Below, piece after piece: positions 1 to 6,866 of a stretch of 14,381 bases of DNA. The DNA is taken from contig CAYFQK010000063.1 in NCBI GenBank assembly GCA_964345255.1, positions 1 to 14,381 of the forward strand, read 5' to 3'. Each line of letters opens with the position of its first letter. Positions within the stretch are counted from its first letter, which is position 1. The DNA comes from JAIPAH01 sp964345255 (GTDB lineage: Bacteria > Bacteroidota > Bacteroidia > Bacteroidales > JAIPAH01). Under the pieces are notes generated by a model. That model was not told the DNA's origin, did no database searches, and saw only the letters and a program-made list of their open reading frames with translations. The translations under genes were made by a program, and so were the position numbers.

Positions 1-2
1 AG

Positions 3-152
3 TGGGTTGGAAAAGTCAGCAATTACCAGAAAGTTAATGGTATGATGGTACCTGCAACTATTGAAGGAAGCTGGATGACAGATGATGGTGAATACACGTA
101 TGCCCGTTTTCATGTTACTGAATTTGAGTACGATAAAACTGAAAAATTTTAA
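3..152 (+). CDS. C-terminal end of a DUF6544-like protein (partial)
   Basis: An open frame enters from the left edge and ends at TAA 150-152, giving the last 49 residues of a protein whose start lies outside the window. The tail reads WVGKVSNYQKVNGMMVPATI, then a W, a GEYTY-like segment and a final EFEYD. I recognise this from memory as the C-terminal pattern of the DUF6544 (formerly DUF6920) family: W-G-x-(V/F)-x-x-Y, then G-x-x-(I/V)-P, an E-x-x-W, a G-x-(F/Y)-x-Y and a final Y-D/N. Family function is not known to me, so none is proposed. The gene runs tail to tail with a minus-strand toxin-antitoxin module whose toxin is interrupted within about 10 bases of this stop codon. The coding frame is secure; the family name is a recollection that a profile search would settle. 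Confidence 0.55.
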   Translation, partial: WVGKVSNYQKVNGMMVPATIEGSWMTDDGEYTYARFHVTEFEYDKTEKF

Positions 153-275
153 CTGAAATTGATTGGGTGCAGAAAATTCAAACAAATCTTTAGACTTAAG
201 GATGAGTTCCGCTATCTTATTATTTGGGGATATTATAGCACTGAAAACGATATTCGTATCAACGATTACTTTCAT
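153..275 (-). pseudogene. Truncated PIN-domain toxin (5' fragment)
   Basis: The start codon at 275-273 overlaps the antitoxin stop TGA (274-272) as ATGA, the usual coupling in such pairs. The product begins MKVIVDTNIVFSAIIS, a textbook PIN-domain N-terminus: hydrophobic first strand, then V-D-T-N with the first catalytic Asp at residue 6. Family-like sequence continues to about residue 38 (FEFSAPN, near 162). PIN toxins of this type are normally about 130-140 residues and need further acidic residues downstream. Here the frame instead runs into the complement of the DUF6544-like gene; it stays open to the left edge, but that part does not look like PIN sequence. The toxin therefore appears truncated and probably inactive as a ribonuclease. 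The 3' limit given is where plausible PIN sequence ends. Alternative: an assembly junction. Confidence 0.7.
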
Positions 276-478
276 TCATCTAAAAGTCTATTCCTGTCTC
301 GCTTCCAACGTCCTTTCTTGGCTTCTTTGGCTAAGTTGTCCGCATCTTCCTGCGTTGCCCTGGATTTTGATGTAATTTCCTTATAGCGGAGGTAATCCAA
401 CATTTCCTGCAAATCAGAAGTATCTACACTATCAGGTAACCTGACAATCACTTCATTATTCTTTCTTTCGATAATCAT
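272..478 (-). CDS. Antitoxin-like small protein paired with a broken PIN toxin
   Basis: This is a 68-residue protein starting MIIERKNNEVIVRLPDSVDT, followed by a DLQEMLDYLRYKE helix and a basic, lysine/arginine-rich tail. The start ATG (478-476) has a clear ribosome binding site: the minus strand reads AAAGGAGACGAAAA just before it. The layout of a short N-terminal beta hairpin, a 'LP' turn, one amphipathic helix and a charged tail matches small antitoxins that I recall preceding PIN-family toxins in Bacteroidota. The next gene on the same strand overlaps it by ATGA and starts as a PIN domain, which supports the call better than the sequence alone. The expected role is to bind and inhibit the toxin and perhaps autoregulate the pair. 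With the toxin truncated, it is probably an orphan antitoxin. It may survive by chance, or it may neutralise related toxins elsewhere in the genome. Confidence 0.7.
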   Translation of the reverse strand: MIIERKNNEVIVRLPDSVDTSDLQEMLDYLRYKEITSKSRATQEDADNLAKEAKKGRWKRDRNRLLDE

Positions 479-499
479 TTTTCGTCTCCTTTATACAAA

Positions 500-536
500 A
501 AAAATAAATAAAAACATCAAAAGCGGAGATCGCTTT
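500..536 (-). terminator. Weak hairpin plus T-rich tract, possible terminator
   Basis: AAAGCG (520-525) and CGCTTT (531-536) can form a 6-bp stem with a 5-base loop. Read on the minus strand, the stem is followed by a tract with several T runs (about 519 down to 498). It lies between the coiled-coil gene (ends 671) and the antitoxin start (478), so it could end transcription of the former. The stem is short, so this is tentative. Confidence 0.3.
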
Positions 537-670
537 ATGCATTTATCGGAGCGAGATAGCATTTTGGTGTATAGAAAGTCAGCTTATTCCAAACTCCATG
601 CCCGATGCTGTTGGTTTACCAATTACTCAATTACCAATCAACTAATTAACTAAACACTGGAAACTATTTT

Positions 671-1969
671 TCAGAGATTCTTCAGGTTCTTTAGCATGTT
701 TTGCAGCTGATCTTCCAGTTCGCGGCGTTTTTTAAATTCTGACGACAGCATTTCGTCTTTTTCTGAAACATCGTTTTTCAGGTCTTTGATTTCTCTTTCA
801 AGTTCGTTGATGCGCTGTTCCAGGCTTTTTTTATCGCTCTCTGATTCATCTTTTTCTTTCTGAAGCATCGAAAGCTCGTCATCTTTGTTTTTCATGATAG
901 ATTTGAGATTGCTCATCATGCTGTTCTGATCATTGACGTCGACACTGGTGCGCTTACTGAACGGGTTATTCGAATTCAATTCATTCTTAATTACAGAAGA
1001 TAAAGCCTGGCGCAGTTCCTTTAAATTACGTTCGTTTTTAACCTTGGTTTTTTTCATCGACTGAATCTCCTCATTTTTTGATTCAATCCATCCCATCAGT
1101 TCCTGCCTTACCGTTTCGCGCTCCTGCTGCTCCTTGCGGATGCTTTCATCCGTATTTTTAATCTTTTCTTTTATTTCCCTGTTCTCTTTTTCAATCTTTT
1201 GGTAGCTTTGATAAAGCTGGTTGTAGTTCTCTTCAGCTTCCTGTTTCTTTTGGTTCAATTCTTCAAAGCTATCCTCACTTTTTTTCTCAGTTTCTTTTAG
1301 CTTCTTTTCAAGTTTCTCCTTTTTATCGCGGGTCGTATTAAGTTCAGCTTTCGTTTCTTCCAAATCGCTGTCGAGCTTAATTTTTTCATTCCTGAGATTG
1401 ACGATAAAATCAGAGGCTTTAGTCAACTCGTCCTTGTAGTTTTTAAGCTCTCTTCTAAGCTCTTCCACCACATTGTCTTCATTATCTTCGGCTGCCTTAA
1501 AGCGCTGTTGGTTCTCATCCAGAAGCCGGTTCAGCTTATCTATTTCGGCTAGCGACCGCTTATACTTTCTTTGCCGCGAGATAAAGAGAATAAGGAACAC
1601 AATCATCAAAAAAACCACTACTCCACCACCAAAATACACATAGTCGGACAATGATTTATACTGCTCATTCTCAGCCTTCAGTTGATTATTTTGTCTGATA
1701 AGGGTGTTCATGCCGGGACTCTTCGCTGTATCGTTTTCCGGAAGGTAATTCCCCGGCAGAAACCGATCCAGCTCCTTAAGTTTTTGCTTAACGGCATCCA
1801 GTTCCGCCACCCTCACGTCACTATCGGATAAACTGCGCAGACTGTCATAAGTGCGGTAAAGCCTGTAGCGCTCCAATATCGTTGACTCCACACCCTCCTG
1901 GGCCGGTGCAGGCACAATGGAGATAAAAAAAATGAAGGTTGCTATGCAATAAAAGGTTACTTTTCTCAT
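671..1969 (-). CDS. Secreted/membrane-anchored long coiled-coil protein, unknown function
   Basis: I do not recognise a family. From ATG 1969 the protein has 432 residues; the codon before it is a TTG, so the ATG is preferred. The N-terminus is a signal peptide (basic MRK, a hydrophobic run rich in F and I, then PAPAQ, with likely cleavage near residue 24). A periplasmic part of about 85 residues follows, with a short helical stretch (RYRLYRTYDSLRSLSD). One strong membrane segment lies at about 110-131 (FGGGVVVFLMIVFLILFIS), followed by basic RQRKYKR, which marks the cytoplasmic side. Residues of roughly 139-432 are almost entirely charged heptad-like sequence rich in E, K, L and N, that is, a long coiled coil. 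Such a shape suits a scaffold or tether linking envelope and cytoplasm. It appears to stand alone, divergent from the thiolase operon. Database hits to SMC- or myosin-like proteins would reflect coiled-coil bias only. Confidence 0.85.
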   Translation of the reverse strand: MRKVTFYCIATFIFFISIVPAPAQEGVESTILERYRLYRTYDSLRSLSDSDVRVAELDAVKQKLKELDRFLPGNYLPENDTAKSPGMNTLIRQNNQLKAENEQYKSLSDYVYFGGGVVVFLMIVFLILFISRQRKYKRSLAEIDKLNRLLDENQQRFKAAEDNEDNVVEELRRELKNYKDELTKASDFIVNLRNEKIKLDSDLEETKAELNTTRDKKEKLEKKLKETEKKSEDSFEELNQKKQEAEENYNQLYQSYQKIEKENREIKEKIKNTDESIRKEQQERETVRQELMGWIESKNEEIQSMKKTKVKNERNLKELRQALSSVIKNELNSNNPFSKRTSVDVNDQNSMMSNLKSIMKNKDDELSMLQKEKDESESDKKSLEQRINELEREIKDLKNDVSEKDEMLSSEFKKRRELEDQLQNMLKNLKNL

Positions 1970-1989
1970 CAATACTTGAAATATTGGAG

Positions 1990-2021
1990 TAAATGTACAA
2001 TAATGCCATGTAATTTAAAAA
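1990..2021 (-). promoter_or_regulatory. Possible Bacteroidota-type promoter for the coiled-coil gene
   Basis: On the minus strand TACATTTA (1997-1990) matches the TAnnTTTG -7 element at all but the last base. A T-run (2021-2017) sits 19 bases upstream where the -33 TTTG/TTG is expected, although it lacks the G. Transcription would begin roughly 14 bases before ATG 1969. The match is imperfect and the region is AT-rich, so this is a candidate only. Confidence 0.25.
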
Positions 2022-2309
2022 CTTTTTGAATTTGATTATTCCTCAGCGGCATCGTAAAAGTTTATAAAAATGCAATCATAAAAGTGCTTTTTGCAAATTA
2101 TCAGAACACTACTGCTTTATAGGTAAAACGATTTTCGCTATTATATTACTTGCTTTCTCAAAAATAACAGCACTCTGCCTGCCATCATCTGCATAAAAGG
2201 TCAGCTGTACTATAAATTATGTAAACTGTTATTCAACTGTATTTTAAAATTTTTATTGTCATTTTTATTTATTAAGTCAACCCACTAATTATATCAAAAG
2301 CTCTTTCTT

Positions 2310-2316
2310 TATTTTG
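2310..2316 (+). promoter_or_regulatory. Candidate -7 element for the thiolase operon
   Basis: TATTTTG resembles TAnnTTTG with one base missing and lies 32 bases before ATG 2349. It would give a short leader of about 25 bases. No good -33 TTTG was found at the expected distance, so support is weak. Position and orientation are the main arguments. Confidence 0.25.
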
Positions 2317-2348
2317 ACAAAACATTCATATTCGTAAAAAAATTGATC

Positions 2349-3533
2349 ATGAAAGAAATAGTAATAGCATCAGCCGCACGGACGGCTGTAGGTAATTTTA
2401 ACGGTGAGCTGGCATCACAAAGCCCGGTGGATCTTGGGGTGGCTGCTGCCAAAGCGGCTCTGAAGCGAAGCGGCATAAACGCCGCTGATATTAACGAAAC
2501 GCTGGTAGGGAATATCCTTTCGGCCGGTCACGGCCAGAACATCGCCCGCCAGATTTCTATCCATTCCGGTATCCCTGACACTGTCCCCGCGATGACCATA
2601 AACAAACTTTGTGGCTCGGGGCTGCGTTCCGTAATTATGGCCGCGCAGTTTATTGCGCTTGGGGATGCCGATGTCATCATTGCAGGCGGAACAGAAAGCA
2701 TGTCTATGGCTCCCTATACGCTGCCCAAAGCGCGTTTTGGACAAAAAATGGGACATGGTAAAATGGTAGACACCATGCTCCAGGATGGTTTATGGGATGC
2801 CTTTAACAATTACCACATGGGTGTTACAGCCGAAAACATCGCCGAACAATGGAAAATCAGCCGGGAAGAGCAGGACAAGTTTGCTGCCCGCTCCCAGCAG
2901 AAAGCGGAAGCTGCGCAAACAAGTGGTGCTTTCGAGGACGAAATCGCTCCTGTAGAGATACCACAAAGGAAAGGCGACCCGCTGATGGTGAAACAGGATG
3001 AATTTCCTCGCCACGGCACTACGGCTGAAAAGCTGTCCAAACTGAAGCCCGCCTTCAAAAAAGAGGGTACCGTGACGGCTGGTAATGCGTCCGGTATCAA
3101 TGACGGGGCAGCCATGCTCGTGGTAATGTCGGGGGAAAAGGCACGGGAGTTGAACGTCACACCCCTGGCTCGCATCGTAGCATACGGCAATGCCGCGCTG
3201 GATCCTAAAATTATGGGGTATGGGCCGGTTCCTGCAACAAAACAAGCTTTGGAAAGAGCCGGAATGAAAAAAGATGAGCTGGATGTTGTTGAGCTGAATG
3301 AAGCGTTTGCGGCACAATCGATTGCTGTCATCAACGATCTGGGATTTGATGAAAGCAAAGTCAATATGAATGGCGGTGCCATTGCCCTGGGACATCCCAT
3401 TGGCGCTAGCGGAGCCAGAATCCTTACCACCTTGCTTTATCTCATGAAAAATAAAAAGCTCGATAAAGGTCTTGCTTCGCTGTGTATAGGCGGCGGTCAA
3501 GGGTCAGCATTAATTGTAGAACGAATAAAATAA
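2349..3533 (+). CDS. Acetyl-CoA acetyltransferase (thiolase, biosynthetic type)
   Basis: Thiolase II catalyses acetoacetyl-CoA + CoA to and from two acetyl-CoA, in the cytoplasm. From ATG 2349 the protein has 394 residues, the usual length, and begins MKEIVIASAARTAVG. A TTG two codons upstream (2343) is possible, but the ATG gives the standard N-terminus; there is no Shine-Dalgarno. All catalytic residues are visible: acyl-accepting Cys 88 in INKLCGSGL, the NEAFAAQ loop, His 349 in LGHPIGASG, and the proton-donor Cys 379 in CIGGGQG. The GHPxGxSG and GGGQG blocks are complete, so the enzyme should be active. It is the first gene of a six-gene run and sits 6 bases before an SDR gene, the classic order for making or breaking 3-hydroxyacyl-CoA. 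With the transporter and ligase downstream, a thiolytic (degradative) direction is plausible. Chain-length preference cannot be read from the sequence. Confidence 0.95.
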   Translation: MKEIVIASAARTAVGNFNGELASQSPVDLGVAAAKAALKRSGINAADINETLVGNILSAGHGQNIARQISIHSGIPDTVPAMTINKLCGSGLRSVIMAAQFIALGDADVIIAGGTESMSMAPYTLPKARFGQKMGHGKMVDTMLQDGLWDAFNNYHMGVTAENIAEQWKISREEQDKFAARSQQKAEAAQTSGAFEDEIAPVEIPQRKGDPLMVKQDEFPRHGTTAEKLSKLKPAFKKEGTVTAGNASGINDGAAMLVVMSGEKARELNVTPLARIVAYGNAALDPKIMGYGPVPATKQALERAGMKKDELDVVELNEAFAAQSIAVINDLGFDESKVNMNGGAIALGHPIGASGARILTTLLYLMKNKKLDKGLASLCIGGGQGSALIVERIK

Positions 3534-3539
3534 ACAGAT

Positions 3540-4283
3540 ATGAAAAGACTGGAAAATAAAATAGCCGTCATCACCGGTGCGGCTGATGGCATTGGACGAG
3601 CCGGAGCAAAAAAGTTCGCCGCTGAAGGCGCACATGTTGTCATTTGGGATTTGAATGAGGAGAAAGGAATGGAAACCCTTAAGCAAATAGAAAGCGCCGG
3701 GGGTAAGGCATCTTTTGCTAAAGTAAATACGGCCAGCATGAACGAAGTAAAGGAGGCAGCGAAAAATATCATGGAGGCTCACAGCCGAATTGATATCCTG
3801 GTGAATAACGCCGGTATCACGCGCGACGCATCCTTGAAAAAAATGACGGAGGAGCAGTGGCAGCAGGTCATTGATGTGAATCTTACCGGAGTCTTCAATT
3901 GTACGAAGGTAATTTCCGGCTACATGAGCGAAGCGAAATACGGGCGTATCATCAACACATCATCGGTCGTGGCCCTGTATGGGAACTTTGGCCAGACCAA
4001 CTATGTCGCCACAAAATCAGGAATCATAGGCATGACCAAAACCTGGGGAAAAGAATTGGGGCGTAAAGGCATTACTGTAAATGCCGTAGCTCCCGGTTTT
4101 ATTATGACAGAAATGGTAAAGAAAATGCCTGAAGATATCCTTAAAAAAATGGAAGGCAATGTTCCGCTGGGACATCTCGGTGCGCCTGAAGATATCGCTA
4201 ATGCCTATCTTTTCCTGGCATCGGATGAAGCCCGCTATGTCAACGGTGCGGTATTGAGTGTGGATGGTGGAATGACAGTCTAA
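3540..4283 (+). CDS. SDR dehydrogenase, FabG/3-hydroxyacyl-CoA dehydrogenase-like
   Basis: This is a classical short-chain dehydrogenase/reductase of 247 residues, the standard length. It shows TGAADGIG (12-19, cofactor loop), NNAG (89-92), catalytic Asn 114 (DVNLTG), Ser 142, Tyr 155 and Lys 159 (YVATK), and a C-terminal VNGAVLSVDGGMTV, typical of FabG-type tetramers. The second strand ends VVIWDLNEE: Asp 37 is where NAD(H)-preferring SDRs bind the ribose hydroxyls, whereas FabG and PhaB usually use NADP(H). This hints at oxidation of a 3-hydroxyacyl-CoA to the 3-ketoacyl-CoA that the thiolase 6 bases upstream could cleave. Sequence alone cannot separate FabG, acetoacetyl-CoA reductase and 3-hydroxyacyl-CoA dehydrogenase roles, and dehydrogenation of another alcohol remains possible. 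The next gene starts 15 bases downstream. No Shine-Dalgarno is visible, as for most genes here. Confidence 0.92.
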   Translation: MKRLENKIAVITGAADGIGRAGAKKFAAEGAHVVIWDLNEEKGMETLKQIESAGGKASFAKVNTASMNEVKEAAKNIMEAHSRIDILVNNAGITRDASLKKMTEEQWQQVIDVNLTGVFNCTKVISGYMSEAKYGRIINTSSVVALYGNFGQTNYVATKSGIIGMTKTWGKELGRKGITVNAVAPGFIMTEMVKKMPEDILKKMEGNVPLGHLGAPEDIANAYLFLASDEARYVNGAVLSVDGGMTV

Positions 4284-4298
4284 ATTAAAATCAGCAGC

Positions 4299-5291
4299 AT
4301 GAGAAATGCCGTAATCCATTCAAACGGGATATATCTCCCTGAGCGTGTGGTCTCCAACAGTTATTTTGATGAACTTCTGGGCGAGAATGTCAGCGAGTGG
4401 CTGGAGGAAAACGTAGAAATTTATCAACGACGCTGGGCGGACGCAAATGAATCAACAGCCGACCTGGCGGCAGCGGCGGCAAAAGATGCGCTCAGCCGGG
4501 GAAATGTGGCCGTCAGTGAAGTAGACCTGCTGATAGTAGCTACTGATACTCCAGAGTTCATCAGTCCGTCTACCGCCTCGAAAGTACACTATATGCTGGG
4601 AATGCAAAATACAGGGGCTTACGATATTAACTCGGCGTGCTCGGGGTTTGTTACGGGCATCGACCTGGCAGCAAAATATATTCGCGCCGACGAAAATTAC
4701 AATACCATTTTAGTGGTTGGGGTATACGCTATGAGTAAATACCTCAATAAAATGGATAAAAAGACGGTTAATCTCTTTGCCGACGGGGCCGGTGCTTTTG
4801 TCATGAAAGCATCAGAAAATATCGAAAGACAGGGATTTCTTGCCGGCAAGCTTATCACGAAAGGTGAATATCATGATTACATGGGAATTTTTGCCGGCGG
4901 AACCTACGAGCCATACTCACAGGAGGCGATCGAAGCAAAAGACCATCTTTTGCGTATCGGCAAGAAGTTTCCGCAGGATATAAACCCAAAAACCTGGTCG
5001 CACCTGGCTCAGGAGTTGAGTAAAAAGATGGGCATGCAGCCCAATGATTTCGACCAGTATCTTCTTACGCAGATCAACATTAACAGTATCCGCGAAACAA
5101 TGGACCTACTGGGTGTATCCCGCGAGAAAGCGCAGACCAGTATGCATTATTATGGCTATACCGGCTCGGCGTGTATTCCACTGGCATTTGAGGACGCTCT
5201 TAAGGCCGGAAAAATCAAACGCGGTGATCACCTGATGTTCATTGGATCAGGTGGCGGTCTCGCTTTCGCCGGGGCTGCTTTTAAATATTAA
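4299..5291 (+). CDS. KAS III-fold enzyme (FabH-like) with non-standard triad
   Basis: The 330-residue protein has the thiolase/KAS III fold. STASKVHYMLG and DINSACSGFVTGIDLA surround the nucleophile Cys 114, and the C-terminus has the usual glycine-rich block (IGSGGGLAFAGAAFKY). Members form a carbon-carbon bond from acyl-CoA starters, or in divergent groups transfer or cleave acyl chains. By eye-alignment with E. coli FabH, the catalytic His 244 (PHQAN) falls on Thr 257 (LLTQININ), and Asn 274 (HGNTSAAS) falls on Tyr 287 (YYGYTGSAC). So only the Cys of the triad remains. I have a faint recollection of a YGYTGSAC subfamily next to AMP-ligases, which would make this a specialised group rather than a decayed gene; the rest of the protein looks intact. 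It is not the housekeeping FabH. A direct role in fatty acid initiation is unlikely, since no acyl carrier protein or malonyl-transferase is nearby. Confidence 0.85.
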   Translation: MRNAVIHSNGIYLPERVVSNSYFDELLGENVSEWLEENVEIYQRRWADANESTADLAAAAAKDALSRGNVAVSEVDLLIVATDTPEFISPSTASKVHYMLGMQNTGAYDINSACSGFVTGIDLAAKYIRADENYNTILVVGVYAMSKYLNKMDKKTVNLFADGAGAFVMKASENIERQGFLAGKLITKGEYHDYMGIFAGGTYEPYSQEAIEAKDHLLRIGKKFPQDINPKTWSHLAQELSKKMGMQPNDFDQYLLTQININSIRETMDLLGVSREKAQTSMHYYGYTGSACIPLAFEDALKAGKIKRGDHLMFIGSGGGLAFAGAAFKY

Positions 5292-5309
5292 CAACAAAAT
5301 ACGGAAGTT

Positions 5310-6866
5310 TTGGAAACAACCTCTTTTTATACCGGAACCTGGATACTGATTTTAGTCTACGCGTTGGGCATATTGTTTTTTGTAATCCGCGGCGCATTAA
5401 AAATCGGGAATATCAGGGATTATGCGATAGGTAGTATTCATTTCACCCCGGTAGCTGTGGGATTGTCACTGGCAGCATCCATTACCAGTGCTGCCACGTT
5501 TGTCATCAATCCAGGATTTATTGCCAATTACGGCATTAGCGGCGTACTCTCTTTTGGAATCTTTTTTCCACTGGCATCTATGATATCGCTGGTTATCCTG
5601 ACGAAAAGTTTTCGTAAACACGGCAAACAATTCAAAGCGCTGACCCTGGCTCAGTGGATAGGTGATCGCTACAACAGTAAAGTGTACGCCTACATCATGG
5701 CGCTGCTTTCATTACTGATGATAACGTTTATTGTGCTGATTGTGGTGGCCATCGCGAAAGTGCTGGCAAAGTCCATGAATATCGACGAGCTTACTCTGCT
5801 GGCCATTCTTATTCCGTTTATTTTCGGATATATGATGTTTGGTGGGGCCAATTCGATGGTCTATACGAATACCATCCAGGCGATTGTGATGATTTTGGTA
5901 TCGATCATCCTGCTCACTTCCGGCCTGGAGTATTTCAAAGGTGGAATTGATGCTTTTTTACAGCGATTGCAATCGATTTCGCCTGAGCTGGCGCAGCCCA
6001 CAAACCCCAAAAGCCTGCTTTTCAGGGATTACTACGAAATCATATTTGCTCAGCTAGTCGTGGGTGCCGCGGTGGTGGTGCAACCGCACATTATCACCAA
6101 ATCACTATTGCTGAAGCATGAAAGTGAAGTCAATCGTTTCCTTACGGTGGCTGTAATTGTTGAAATCCTGTTTTTCCTGGTAGTCATTGCAGGTCTTTAC
6201 GCCCGCCTCACTTTTCCGGACCTGACGTTCCAGGGCGAGGCGCTGCAAAACGACGGGATTATTCCCGCCTATGTAGTTGCTGCCTTTTCAGGAACGAACC
6301 TGGGCGTTATCATTGGCTTAGTTGTCATCCTGGGACTGATTTCTGCAGGACTTTCTACCCTGGAAGGACTCATTCAGGCGGTATCGTCTTCGTTCACCTC
6401 CGATATTGTGAAACCCGTGTTCAGGAATCGCTTAACGGACAAACAGCTCATGCGGGTGAATAAGGCGGCCATTGTCGTTTTAGCAGTAGTCACTTATTTT
6501 ATTTCCCGTCATCAAATTCTTTTCCCTAAGCTGAGTGTCGGCATCCTGGCACAGAACGGAGTTTATGCCTACTTTTCGGCAGCGTTCATTCCCGTTCTTT
6601 TTGGTATTTTTACCAAGCGTACAGATTACAGAGCCCCCATGGCGGCAACACTGATGGCGGTCGTTGTCCATTTCGGGGTTTATTACGGTTTGCCGTTGCT
6701 GGTGGAAGCTTATAATCTTGACTTCGGGTTTTTCACGAAATACCTGCAAGGAACGGTAAGAAATCCCGGTATAGCAGCATCCACAGCTATCGTGATATCA
6801 ACAATTACAGGACTGATTATCTATCAATTTACACGAAATAACCATAACAAACGTAGAACACTATGA
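5310..6866 (+). CDS. Sodium:solute symporter (SSS family)
   Basis: This is an inner-membrane Na+-coupled uptake carrier of 518 residues with about 13 hydrophobic segments, fitting the LeuT-fold SSS family. Family marks include GLSLAASITSAATF in TM1-TM2 and GLISAGLSTLEGLIQAVSSS in TM8. In the latter, A346, S349 and T350 fit the Na2 site pattern A-x-x-S-S/T known from vSGLT. The start is TTG 5310: no ATG or GTG exists between the preceding in-frame stop (5289-5291) and this codon, and the next ATG would remove the first membrane segments. The substrate is not readable from the sequence. SSS members carry sugars, amino acids, vitamins and short organic acids, and placement directly before an acyl-CoA ligase (4-base overlap) points to a carboxylate. 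It starts 18 bases after a KAS III-like gene and is clearly part of the same operon, which argues for uptake and use rather than pure biosynthesis. Confidence 0.92.
   Translation: METTSFYTGTWILILVYALGILFFVIRGALKIGNIRDYAIGSIHFTPVAVGLSLAASITSAATFVINPGFIANYGISGVLSFGIFFPLASMISLVILTKSFRKHGKQFKALTLAQWIGDRYNSKVYAYIMALLSLLMITFIVLIVVAIAKVLAKSMNIDELTLLAILIPFIFGYMMFGGANSMVYTNTIQAIVMILVSIILLTSGLEYFKGGIDAFLQRLQSISPELAQPTNPKSLLFRDYYEIIFAQLVVGAAVVVQPHIITKSLLLKHESEVNRFLTVAVIVEILFFLVVIAGLYARLTFPDLTFQGEALQNDGIIPAYVVAAFSGTNLGVIIGLVVILGLISAGLSTLEGLIQAVSSSFTSDIVKPVFRNRLTDKQLMRVNKAAIVVLAVVTYFISRHQILFPKLSVGILAQNGVYAYFSAAFIPVLFGIFTKRTDYRAPMAATLMAVVVHFGVYYGLPLLVEAYNLDFGFFTKYLQGTVRNPGIAASTAIVISTITGLIIYQFTRNNHNKRRTL

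Larger units (their letters stand above)
1970..2348. other. Divergent AT-rich intergenic region (379 bp)
   Basis: No convincing gene lies here. The region separates the minus-strand coiled-coil gene from the plus-strand thiolase operon, so it must hold both promoters. Visible items are a near-consensus minus-strand -7 element (1990-1997), a TATTTTG (2310-2316) ahead of the thiolase, and an 8-bp inverted repeat, AATAACAG (2163-2170) with CTGTTATT (2226-2233), 55 bases apart. I saw no tRNA, riboswitch fold or strong terminator. Confidence 0.6.

Noticed and set aside
159..386. Plus-strand frame of 75 codons over the toxin-antitoxin genes
   Set aside because: It is antisense to the antitoxin and PIN fragment, which have better start signals and recognisable sequence.
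1970..1972. TTG start one codon before the coiled-coil gene ATG
   Set aside because: The ATG at 1969 follows directly and gives a normal signal peptide start.
2343..2348. TTG start two codons before the thiolase ATG
   Set aside because: ATG 2349 gives the standard thiolase N-terminus MKEIVIASAARTAVG; the TTG adds nothing.
2790..3500. Long minus-strand open frame (236 codons) and another at 2810-3430, both inside the thiolase gene
   Set aside because: They lie fully antisense to a thiolase with all catalytic motifs, have no recognisable protein features, and are rich in Cys, Phe, His and Ser as expected of shadow frames.
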